NCBI GenBank assembly: GCA_026967815.1
Contig: JAPUUO010000033.1
Span: 1-11,492 of the forward strand
DNA: 11,492 nucleotides
Reading direction: 5' to 3'
Source: Candidatus Bathyarchaeota archaeon
Lineage (GTDB): Archaea > Thermoproteota > Bathyarchaeia > Bathyarchaeales > Bathyarchaeaceae
Both the position numbers and the translations under genes were made by a program. Positions 1 through 5,774 of the stretch are shown here, piece by piece; within the stretch, counting starts at the first letter, position 1; each line of letters begins with the position of its first letter. A model generated the notes under the pieces. That model was given only the letters and a program-made list of their open reading frames with translations, did not search any database and had not been told where the DNA came from.

Positions 1-57
1 GTCTAATTTCAGACTTGAGAATATCCGCTATGTTCTTGTTTAGCTAAAATTTTGTGT

Positions 58-909
58 CTAGTAGTATTCGGTTAACTCGGCTTCAGATTGTTGATTCTTT
101 TCTTTTTCCTTGGTTTTTGCCTTTACTTCTGGTGTAAGTGGAAATGTCGCTTGAATTTCAGTTTCGAAAGTTCTTCTCTGGGTTTCTTCTGGCTCTATTT
201 CCCTCTTTTCTGCGTACGAGGGTTCTTCTTGAAGTCGCACATTAACCAGCTCCCCTTCTTCGGTTAATGTTGTTCCTAGATACTCTTCCGGCGGAGCTTC
301 TCTAGTTGTCTCAACAGATCCTTCAGCAGTCCATTTTGCTTCTTCATTCTCTTCTTTTGGTCTAAATTCAGATTCCACGCTTTCAAAAGGTGGAACTGGT
401 TCTTTCTCTCTCTCGATTTCTTCGAACTGTTCAGTCTCTATGCTTTCTAGCGGCGCTGTTTCTTCGGCCAGTACGTGAGTCTCTTGAGGTGTTTCAGCAA
501 AAGTCACAGGGTCTTCTTGAGGTGTTCCTAGTTCTACTTCCATCGGTGGCGTAATCGTTTCTCTTGTTGCAGCTTCAGTAGTTTCTGCTGGTACTATCTC
601 TTGAGTTTTCCACGGTTTCTTTAATGGAATCTGTCCGGCTTTTCCCCGTCCATATGCGAGCACGTAAAATTGGAAAACAATCGCCATGAAAATGTTAACC
701 CAGCCCATTGCAAAAACGAATGTTGTCATCGTCCAGTAGGGCATAGCCCATTCATAACTGAAGTTTAGGCCGTATCTGTATAGGTCTGTGTGAACTATGT
801 TGTCTACGCGAGTAAGAGCAATCATCGAAATGAGTGAGGAAGAAGCTACGATTACGAGAACTAAGGAAGTTATGCCGCCCAAATTAGACTTCACAGTGGT
901 CAACTCCAC
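58..909 (-). CDS. Two-helix membrane protein with long acidic low-complexity tail
   Basis: I do not recognise a family. Two hydrophobic segments are visible, about residues 12-32 and 57-86, separated by a short polar loop. A basic stretch (RGKAGQIPLKKPWK, about 88-101) follows, which by the positive-inside rule puts both ends in the cytoplasm. Residues 103-283 are a low-complexity tail dominated by Glu, Thr and Pro with repeated ETPQE-like and EE-rich phrases, and are almost certainly disordered. The start given is GTG at 909. A second GTG at codon 6 (position 894) is preceded by GTGGAG at 9-nt spacing, so the true start may be 15 nt further in. An AT-rich box near 935-946 could be the promoter. 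The protein resembles the one at 9607-10002 in plan but not in sequence. It could be a membrane anchor or scaffold; the function is unknown. Confidence 0.75.
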   Translation of the reverse strand: MELTTVKSNLGGITSLVLVIVASSSLISMIALTRVDNIVHTDLYRYGLNFSYEWAMPYWTMTTFVFAMGWVNIFMAIVFQFYVLAYGRGKAGQIPLKKPWKTQEIVPAETTEAATRETITPPMEVELGTPQEDPVTFAETPQETHVLAEETAPLESIETEQFEEIEREKEPVPPFESVESEFRPKEENEEAKWTAEGSVETTREAPPEEYLGTTLTEEGELVNVRLQEEPSYAEKREIEPEETQRRTFETEIQATFPLTPEVKAKTKEKEKNQQSEAELTEYY

Positions 910-972
910 TGTAACACAGTGAAAATTCAGTAAACATTAAACTTATGATTGAACAATCTGTATTTGAAATAA

Positions 973-1248
973 TCAAGCTTCAGCTTGTCTTGGCCTTATG
1001 TAAATAACCCTATATTTTTGGCACTCGGCTTGAATGCACGTCTTACACAGTTCATTTTCTTCTTTGAATTCCGCAGGTGCCAAGTGAACCTCATAACCTA
1101 ACGATCGATAAAGCTCAACCGCTTCACTCAAACGAGGCTCATCAGCAGTAAACCGGCGCATCCACCCCTCTTTTTTCAAGTCTTCCTCGCTAAGCTTGCT
1201 GCCGCTGCATCGCGAACTCACAGTTAATCCCAACTTTGCTCTAAACAT
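973..1248 (-). CDS. Small Cys-containing archaeal protein of unknown function
   Basis: A 91-residue protein with an apparent core from about residue 19. It has a charged helix (SEEDLKKEGW), an RRFTADEPRLSEAVELYRSL helix, a strand GYEVHLAP, then a C-x2-C-x4-C cluster (C68, C71, C76), and ends in a strand VIYIRP. The Cys cluster could bind metal, but three Cys plus C14 is a weak case. The ATG at 1248 has no clear ribosome binding site. An internal ATG at codon 30 is preceded by GAGGGGTGG and is an alternative start, although the segment before it also looks protein-like. A TATA-like box (CGTATAAACA on the minus strand, 1294-1303) lies about 50 nt upstream. The gene lies 63 nt upstream of the acidic-tail membrane protein on the same strand. 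No function can be assigned. Confidence 0.7.
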   Translation of the reverse strand: MFRAKLGLTVSSRCSGSKLSEEDLKKEGWMRRFTADEPRLSEAVELYRSLGYEVHLAPAEFKEENELCKTCIQAECQKYRVIYIRPRQAEA

Positions 1249-1338
1249 GAGGCGTGAAGTTTCAAATCTTCAATAACAGTTTCATGGCTCCGGTGTTTAT
1301 ACGTTTTAGCATCAATCGGCTTTGAGAAAACCTAATAA

Positions 1339-1442
1339 AGCCCCCGCCGGGATTCGAACCCGGGGTCTTCAGCTAACAAGGGTGATTGATTTGCAGTTTT
1401 CACCTTACAAGGCTGACGCCTTAACCTCTAGGCTACGGGGGC
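1339..1442 (-). tRNA. tRNA-Thr (anticodon UGU) with a 31-nt intron at position 37/38
   Basis: On the minus strand the sequence folds as a full cloverleaf: acceptor GCCCCCG pairs with CGGGGGC, D stem GCCT with AGGC, anticodon stem TCAGC with GCTGA, variable loop AGACC, and T arm CCGGG-TTCGAAT-CCCGG. The discriminator is U and CCA is not encoded. The mature anticodon loop is CUUGUAA, giving UGU for threonine with the A37 expected for ANN-decoding tRNAs. The intron covers 1375-1405, between nucleotides 37 and 38, the canonical archaeal site. It fits BHB geometry: 3-nt bulges (UA/A and UU/A), a 4-position central helix of CUUG against CUUG, and an inner stem GGTGA with TCACC. The central helix has G-C ends but two U-U mismatches. 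Confidence 0.93.
1375..1405 (-). other. Intron of tRNA-Thr
   Basis: This 31-nt archaeal tRNA intron starts AGGTGA and ends CCCTTGTT on the minus strand. Removing it joins CTTGTA to A and gives a seven-base anticodon loop. The inner stem GGTGA/TCACC closes a 14-nt loop. The last six intron bases, CUUGUU, nearly copy the anticodon-loop sequence CUUGUA, so the central helix of the splice motif is a pseudo-self-pair with U-U mismatches. Splicing would be by the archaeal tRNA endonuclease; the geometry is seen in the sequence and the processing is inferred. Confidence 0.88.
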
Positions 1443-1573
1443 CCATTGTTCCAATTGCTTATGTAGTAACCTGCAAAATTGAATATTAAGTAATCGATGT
1501 CACCTTTCTTGTTGACGGTTGAAACTGTATACCTGTTCAACGGAGATGCAAAAACGTTTATTATCTGTCACGA

Positions 1574-1588
1574 CTTAATATATTAATT
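1574..1588 (+). promoter_or_regulatory. TATA-like box for the zinc-ribbon gene
   Basis: The sequence CTTAATATATTAATT contains the perfect palindrome TTAATATATTAA (1575-1586). Its centre lies about 29 nt before the ATG at 1610, which would place transcription start within a few bases of the ATG. No Shine-Dalgarno sequence precedes that ATG, so the mRNA is probably leaderless or nearly so. Confidence 0.55.
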
Positions 1589-1609
1589 GGAAAACCGTAG
1601 GCGAAATAC

Positions 1610-1936
1610 ATGAAGGCTTTACTTAAACCTGAGCGTCTTTTCTGTCCTTACGGGGATTGTGGAAAAGGTTTTGTAAAGCCTCTTCTGCTAACTGATTCTT
1701 CACAGATCTTAAGGGAAACTTATTATGCTTGCCCTCACTGTCATTCGAAATTAGATATTACTCTGGAAGATTCTCACGCGATTCGTGTTGAGAAGTGTGA
1801 TGGTGAAAAGAGCGCTTCGACTCCAGTGACTTGTGCACATAGTTTTGGACATTTGAAAACTCTTCAAGACAACACTCAGATTCCAGATGACTGTTTGATT
1901 TGCCCAAAGATTTTGCAGTGCTCTCTCAGAAAATAG
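1610..1936 (+). CDS. Zinc-ribbon protein, archaeal conserved small family
   Basis: A 108-residue soluble protein with three Cys groups. The first is a zinc ribbon: C12-x4-C17 (CPYGDC) paired with C41-x2-C44 (CPHC), separated by PLLLTDSSQILRETYYA. The second is C63 with C75-A-H77. The third is a C-terminal C95-x2-C98-x5-C104 knuckle (DDCLICPKILQC). The layout and phrases such as LLLTDSS, ETYYACPHC and IPDDCLICPK look like a small family widespread in archaea, but I know no assigned function. Likely roles are nucleic-acid or protein binding with structural zinc. The start is firm because of the TATA box 29 nt upstream. The stop is 3 nt from the stop of the convergent radical SAM gene. Confidence 0.85.
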   Translation: MKALLKPERLFCPYGDCGKGFVKPLLLTDSSQILRETYYACPHCHSKLDITLEDSHAIRVEKCDGEKSASTPVTCAHSFGHLKTLQDNTQIPDDCLICPKILQCSLRK

Positions 1937-1939
1937 CCA

Positions 1940-3397
1940 CTAACATTGTTTTGAGTCGATTTCTTGTTTTACCGTTTCTATGATTTGGTTGACTCGTGTT
2001 AAATTGTTGAGCAACGCCGCCATTCTGAAGCTACTTTTAAAGGTTCTGAAGATTTCTTTGAATAACACTTCTGGGCGTAAGTAGAAAGCTCGAAAGTATT
2101 CGTAGACGAGCGGGCGAATTATCGAAAGTGGAACAGCATGAGGTGAAACCTCTGACACGTAAACGCCGTTTTCCCAGTGTTGATTTTCGTCAACATGGCC
2201 TTTTGCCACTAACTCGTTCCACGTGGCTGTTCCGGGAAAAGTGCCTAAGACGTTTAGTTGTGGCACATCAATGTCAAGTGCATGGGCAAACTTCAACGTG
2301 TTCTGAATTTCCCCTATGGTTTCATCCGGGGCTCCAACAATGAACGACCCTACAATCACGTCTATGCCTGCCTTTCTAGCCTTCCGCACAGCATTTCTGG
2401 TCTGCTCAGGAGTTATGCCCTTCTTATAATAATCTAAAATTCTTTGGTTGCCGCTTTCTATTCCAAAATAGAGAAGTTTGCATCCAGCCTTGACCATTTC
2501 TCTCAACATATCGTAAGTGCAGTTGTCTACGCGAGAGTCGCACCACCATTCAAAGTTCATCTTTTCCTTTCTGATTCTTCGACAAAGCTCTATCACTCTT
2601 TTCGGGCTCAATGTGAAGTTATCATCTACAAAAAGGAACTGTTCATACCCTTCACCTTGCAGGAAATACAATTCGTTCATAATGTTTTCAACGGACCTTG
2701 GTCTCCAGAGGCGGTGAGCAAACGTGGTGCACGCGCAAAAGCTACATCCGAATGGGCATCCACGTGAAGAAACAATTGATGTGAATTTTCTAGAAGCTAC
2801 CTTTATCCCAAAAATGTTCGAGCTGTAGCTTGCATCAATTAAGCTTCTGTTTGGAATAGGAAGACCATCCAAGTTTCGCAAAAGCGGTCGCTCAGCGGTA
2901 GACACCGCCTTCCCGTTCTTTCTGAATACTATGCCCGCAACATCTCTTAGGTTTCCATTGTTCTCTAAGGCTTTCACCAACTCGAGACTTGTGTATTCGC
3001 CTTCTCCGCGAACGATTATGTCTACAAAAGGATATTTCTCTATGATTCTCTTAGCATTGAAAGTAGCTTGATAGTTTCCAAAAACGGTGATTACATTCGG
3101 ATTCTGCGTTTTCACTTGTTTAGCCATGTTCAGGGCGCCTTTAAAAGACGGAAGCAAAACTGAAAATCCAAGAACATCTGGGTCTTCTCTTCTTACCCAT
3201 TGAATCGTTTGCCTAGAAGAAAATCCCAGTGCAGCTTGGTCAAGAACCGAAACGTCAGTTCCATTTTCAGCCAAGAGGGTAGCACAGTATAAGATTCCAA
3301 GTGGAGGCCAAGCTGCCGTAACTTTGCCTGGAGTATCCAACGCTGGACTTGGGCTTATAAAAGAAAACTTCATTGCTTTCACCGTAACTCCTATCAT
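1940..3397 (-). CDS. B12-binding-domain radical SAM protein
   Basis: The protein has the layout of class B radical SAM enzymes. An N-terminal Rossmann-type cobalamin-binding domain covers about residues 9-150, with the family phrases GNYQAT (near 107) and RGEGE (130-134). The catalytic domain has the cluster motif C214-x3-C218-x2-C221, then VDDNF (257-261) and GIESG (312-316), and a C-terminal helical tail. The position where the cobalamin His of DxHxxG would lie reads D52-QAAL-G57, so there is no lower axial His; BchE-like members also lack it. The enzyme would make a 5'-deoxyadenosyl radical and probably methylates or rearranges a substrate that cannot be named. The start is uncertain: ATG at 3397, GTG at 3382 with GGAG five nt upstream, or ATG at 3373. 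The GTG has the best ribosome binding site. Confidence 0.9.
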   Translation of the reverse strand: MIGVTVKAMKFSFISPSPALDTPGKVTAAWPPLGILYCATLLAENGTDVSVLDQAALGFSSRQTIQWVRREDPDVLGFSVLLPSFKGALNMAKQVKTQNPNVITVFGNYQATFNAKRIIEKYPFVDIIVRGEGEYTSLELVKALENNGNLRDVAGIVFRKNGKAVSTAERPLLRNLDGLPIPNRSLIDASYSSNIFGIKVASRKFTSIVSSRGCPFGCSFCACTTFAHRLWRPRSVENIMNELYFLQGEGYEQFLFVDDNFTLSPKRVIELCRRIRKEKMNFEWWCDSRVDNCTYDMLREMVKAGCKLLYFGIESGNQRILDYYKKGITPEQTRNAVRKARKAGIDVIVGSFIVGAPDETIGEIQNTLKFAHALDIDVPQLNVLGTFPGTATWNELVAKGHVDENQHWENGVYVSEVSPHAVPLSIIRPLVYEYFRAFYLRPEVLFKEIFRTFKSSFRMAALLNNLTRVNQIIETVKQEIDSKQC

Positions 3398-3458
3398 CTA
3401 GTGTAGATAAGATTTTTCCAAAACAGAAAGCTGATGCATTCCCAGGTGAGTCAAAGAC

Positions 3459-3468
3459 TTATTAATAA
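3459..3468. promoter_or_regulatory. Palindromic TATA-like element between tRNA-Pro and the radical SAM gene
   Basis: TTATTAATAA is a perfect palindrome. On the plus strand its centre lies about 32 nt before the tRNA-Pro 5' end. On the minus strand it lies 66-81 nt before the candidate radical SAM starts, consistent with a 40-55 nt leader. It could serve as a TATA box for both transcripts. This is inferred from spacing only. Confidence 0.5.
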
Positions 3469-3495
3469 ATCTGAGAGTTTACTGAAAAGAGATAT

Positions 3496-3593
3496 GGGGC
3501 TGTGGGCTAGCTTGGTCTAGGCTAGGAGACTCCGAATATTAAGGCTCCAATTGGGCTCTCTTGACCCCGGTTCAAATCCGGGCAGCCCCACCA
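3496..3593 (+). tRNA. tRNA-Pro (anticodon UGG) with a 20-nt intron at position 32/33, CCA encoded
   Basis: The acceptor GGGGCTG pairs with CAGCCCC, followed by discriminator A (3590) and an encoded CCA (3591-3593). The D arm is GGCT-AGCTTGGTCTA-GGCT, with G-U pairs at both ends of the stem. The anticodon stem is GGAGA with TCTCT, the variable loop is TGAC, and the T arm is CCCGG-TTCAAAT-CCGGG. Read without splicing, the anticodon region is far too long. Removing 3531-3550 gives the loop CUUGGGC, hence UGG with G37, as expected for proline. Splice-site support is strong: central helix GGAG/CTCC (four perfect pairs), 3-nt bulges AC/T and AA/T, and a small inner CC/GG stem. Arg(CCG) and Trp(CCA) readings were considered and do not fit a BHB. 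Confidence 0.88.
3531..3550 (+). other. Intron of tRNA-Pro at the non-canonical site 32/33
   Basis: This 20-nt intron begins TCCGAA and ends GGCTCCAA. Its CTCC (3545-3548) pairs with GGAG of the 5' half of the anticodon stem to form the central helix. Both flanking bulges are exactly three nt, and cleavage after the second base of each gives the mature loop. The inner stem is only two pairs around a nine-base loop. Most archaeal introns lie at 37/38, so this one sits just before the universal U33. Confidence 0.82.
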
Positions 3594-3614
3594 CGCAGGA
3601 TTTCAAGGCTAGAG

Positions 3615-3626
3615 AGTTGCGCAACT
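3615..3626. repeat. Perfect 12-bp palindrome downstream of tRNA-Pro
   Basis: AGTTGCGCAACT is an uninterrupted palindrome 22 nt after the tRNA CCA end and about 57 nt before the TATA-like box of the next gene. It has no loop, so it is a poor terminator hairpin, but its form suits a dimeric regulator site. The function is unknown. Confidence 0.4.
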
Positions 3627-3682
3627 GTCAAGGAAGATTGTTCTCTGTTTCTGTTGTTGAACTACTGATTTCTCCTCAAGGG

Positions 3683-3692
3683 AATTTAAATA
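3683..3692 (+). promoter_or_regulatory. TATA-like box for the first nucleotidyltransferase-fold gene
   Basis: AATTTAAATA lies about 68 nt before the ATG at 3756. Transcription would start near 3713 and give a leader of roughly 40 nt. There is only a weak ribosome binding site (GTGA, 13-10 nt before the ATG). Confidence 0.5.
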
Positions 3693-3755
3693 CGTAGACT
3701 GCGCTGTTAATGTCAAGCTGAGATTATTCAAAAGCTGGGAAAGTGAAATCAAGAA

Positions 3756-4826
3756 ATGCCAAGGAAAGCTCTTCTCTACGAAGATGTAGATGGAACCACC
3801 TTCGAGGTCAGTTTACCTCTAACTTCAAACCTTGATCTTGAAGAGATCATGAAAGAACTGAGTGTGCCCACTTATGTTGACATGAGCTATTTTCCAATGA
3901 AATGTGCAGTAGTCTCTATTTGGGCAGCGCTAAACGCAAATAAACTTCACGAACGATTTCCTGAAGCTCTTGAGAAGAGAGTCAGCAAGAAACCTATCCC
4001 TGTGCTATTGTTCGGGGGAGCTGCTATCAAGATGCACTGTGAGCACGCAAACGACACCGGTGTATTATCAAGAGAAATAAAGGATACCGATTTTATCGTT
4101 CCAAAAAAGCAGGGATTGGATTTTTACAAACTCCTATTAAATATGGACAAAGCATTTGGAACGCGATATAAATCTTTTAGCACAAAAAGCGATCGACTCT
4201 TCAATGCACTGAGGCATGGGGATAGATACCGAGTTAGGACAATTGAAGGGTCAACAGATAAAGGTGTTCCAATAGTCGGCGTGATGGACGTACTTTGTGA
4301 TCACGTAGATCTGAGACATAACATTACGGTTAAAGATGCTTTCAGGGAATACAGGGAGAATCTCTACACGATTGGTTTGGAATATTTGGTTTTGACTAAG
4401 ATTCAATTCATTACGGATTTTCCGAAGGAGAAAGTTGATCGACTCAAAGATTATGAACAAGAGTTTCGAATTCTACCATATCCTTACTACAAAGATGACA
4501 ATGTTGTGCTGGGAATGGAGGAGAAAGATGTTAAGGACATTTGTGCGGTATTCCTTGACCATTCAATCGGAAATGGAAAAGAGGAGATTAATCCTGAAAG
4601 AATGATGAGGGTTTTGCGAAAGGATCAAAAGTTCGCTTTAACAGCAACTTTAAATCTTGAAAACTTAGTTGAGAAACCTGATGTGCTCAAGCGGTGGTTG
4701 AAAGAGAACGACGCTGCAACTGTTACGGATAGGATAAGGACTCTCTTGAAGGGCTTGCCTGTGGTCGATAAGAAATGGGACAAACCTTGGTGGAATACTG
4801 CTGTTGAGACTCCGATTATCGAGTAG
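3756..4826 (+). CDS. Nucleotidyltransferase-fold protein (NT-A), paralogue of the protein at 8577-9509
   Basis: The core resembles the polymerase-beta-type nucleotidyltransferase fold: LLFGGAAIK (84-92, with Gly-Gly at 87-88), DTDFIV (110-115, D110 and D112), and a third acidic position in VMDVL (D178). Family enzymes transfer NMP to small molecules, RNA or proteins. Here the Gly-Gly to DxD distance of about 21 residues is longer than in the minimal signature, so catalysis is likely but not certain. An N-terminal extension of 80 residues comes first. The C-terminal half is helical, with LTKIQFI (213-219), KDVKD (257-261), L-x-KD-x2-F-x2-TAT-x-NL (287-301) and WWNTAVETP (345-353). These blocks recur in the same order in the protein at 8577-9509, so the two look like full-length paralogues. 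The stop is 3 nt from the convergent gene. The substrate is unknown. Confidence 0.82.
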   Translation: MPRKALLYEDVDGTTFEVSLPLTSNLDLEEIMKELSVPTYVDMSYFPMKCAVVSIWAALNANKLHERFPEALEKRVSKKPIPVLLFGGAAIKMHCEHANDTGVLSREIKDTDFIVPKKQGLDFYKLLLNMDKAFGTRYKSFSTKSDRLFNALRHGDRYRVRTIEGSTDKGVPIVGVMDVLCDHVDLRHNITVKDAFREYRENLYTIGLEYLVLTKIQFITDFPKEKVDRLKDYEQEFRILPYPYYKDDNVVLGMEEKDVKDICAVFLDHSIGNGKEEINPERMMRVLRKDQKFALTATLNLENLVEKPDVLKRWLKENDAATVTDRIRTLLKGLPVVDKKWDKPWWNTAVETPIIE

Positions 4827-4829
4827 GCT

Positions 4830-5723
4830 CTATTCTCTCCTCAGTATCTGTTTGATTGCGCTATAAGCTTCTTTTCGAGAAAGACCTACTCTTGATAGCG
4901 GTATGTCGAATGATCCCTTCTTGGAATATAGCCTGATGTAAGTCTCGTGTTGTGGAGTGATGTAAACCGAAACATCTCTGTAGTCAGACCACTTGCCCTG
5001 AACGTGGTCTGCACCTTTTGAAAGCTTAAACCCTTTACTATTCAACGAGAAGACAGTGTGATAGCGTCTCTTGTAAATTGGATAAGCCACTACAATTGAG
5101 AAGGCGAGCATGATCAAGAGGGACAAAGGAATGTTGAGCGTCCTCACACCGAAAAACAAGAGTGCAATCAAGAAAAGAGTGCCTAATGAGAATACGATAG
5201 CAACGCTTTTCAGGTAGTCAGGGACGTGTATTGCTTCAAATCTTGCTTCAGACAATTTTAGATGCTTCTTGAGTGACCTTCCGAGCACGTTTTCCGTTGT
5301 GATTTCACTCCTAGAAGTGAGACTGTAAGCCGCTAAGCCCACTTTTTCGTCAGCAAGTTTCAAGACGACATCTCTTACTGCTTTACCTAAGGGTCGGCTT
5401 TGGACTGACGCAATGAATATCCAATCATCAGTGCCAAACTTGCGCTTGCATGATAGAATGAGTCTCCTCAGAGATTTGACTGTGATTTCGTGTGATGTAT
5501 GGATTAGAAAGTGGATCTTGTATTTTGGAGTTACGAAAGCTGAAAATATTCGAGAAAGAAAGAATCCTTTCTCTGTGAGACTTCCTACAGCGTATACTGG
5601 AACTGTGATGTCGCCTAAAGCGTAGTCTCTATAGATTTCTGTGAAATTGGCTAGCCATCTTAAATCTCCCTTGACTAGTCTCTCTTCCATCATGTCTGCG
5701 ATGAAGCCTAATTCTTGAGCCAT
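4830..5723 (-). CDS. Membrane protein with soluble N-terminal domain and PH-like C-terminal domain
   Basis: Three parts are visible. Residues 1-165 form a soluble domain with alternating strands and helices (KIHFLIHTS, DDWIFIASVQS, VGLAAYSLTS, then TTENVLGRSLKKHLKL), which I cannot place in a named family. Two membrane segments follow at about 171-192 and 195-217, with the short turn RTLN between them. Residues 220-297 look like the bacterial or archaeal PH-like fold of YcxB-type proteins: strands such as HTVFSLNSKGFKLSKG, the GKWSDYRDV turn, YIRLYSKKG, FDIPLS, then a final helix KEAYSAIKQILR. The topology puts both soluble parts in the cytoplasm. The gene starts 51 nt downstream of the permease stop, across a T-rich tract, so co-transcription is uncertain. 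No clear ribosome binding site precedes the ATG. The function is unknown. Confidence 0.75.
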   Translation of the reverse strand: MAQELGFIADMMEERLVKGDLRWLANFTEIYRDYALGDITVPVYAVGSLTEKGFFLSRIFSAFVTPKYKIHFLIHTSHEITVKSLRRLILSCKRKFGTDDWIFIASVQSRPLGKAVRDVVLKLADEKVGLAAYSLTSRSEITTENVLGRSLKKHLKLSEARFEAIHVPDYLKSVAIVFSLGTLFLIALLFFGVRTLNIPLSLLIMLAFSIVVAYPIYKRRYHTVFSLNSKGFKLSKGADHVQGKWSDYRDVSVYITPQHETYIRLYSKKGSFDIPLSRVGLSRKEAYSAIKQILRRE

Positions 5724-5747
5724 CTGAACTACCGATCCTTGAGAATC

Positions 5748-5765
5748 AAAAAGAAAAAGGGGGGG
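5748..5765 (-). terminator. T-rich terminator after the permease gene
   Basis: On the minus strand the permease stop is followed by seven C residues and then TTTTTCTTTTT. Archaeal RNA polymerase terminates at such T tracts without a hairpin. It lies between the permease and the PH-domain gene and would reduce read-through. Confidence 0.55.
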
Positions 5766-5774
5766 TGTTTAAAG

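Noticed and set aside
103..580. Repeated Glu-rich phrases in the acidic tail as a DNA repeat array.
   Set aside because: The similarity is compositional; no repeat unit of fixed length or sequence recurs, so this is low-complexity coding sequence.
1262..1285. Seven-codon frame (MKLLLKI) on the minus strand upstream of the small Cys protein, preceded by CGGAG.
   Set aside because: The nearest TATA-like box (1294-1303) would start transcription near 1272, inside this frame, so it is probably not transcribed from its ATG.
3496..3593. Reading the second tRNA as tRNA-Arg(CCG) or tRNA-Trp(CCA).
   Set aside because: The corresponding splice sites give no BHB with pairing central and inner helices, whereas the Pro(UGG) reading gives a four-pair central helix and exact 3-nt bulges.
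3594..3755. Integrated-element attachment site at the tRNA-Pro 3' end.
   Set aside because: No integrase gene and no second copy of the tRNA 3' end is visible in the window.
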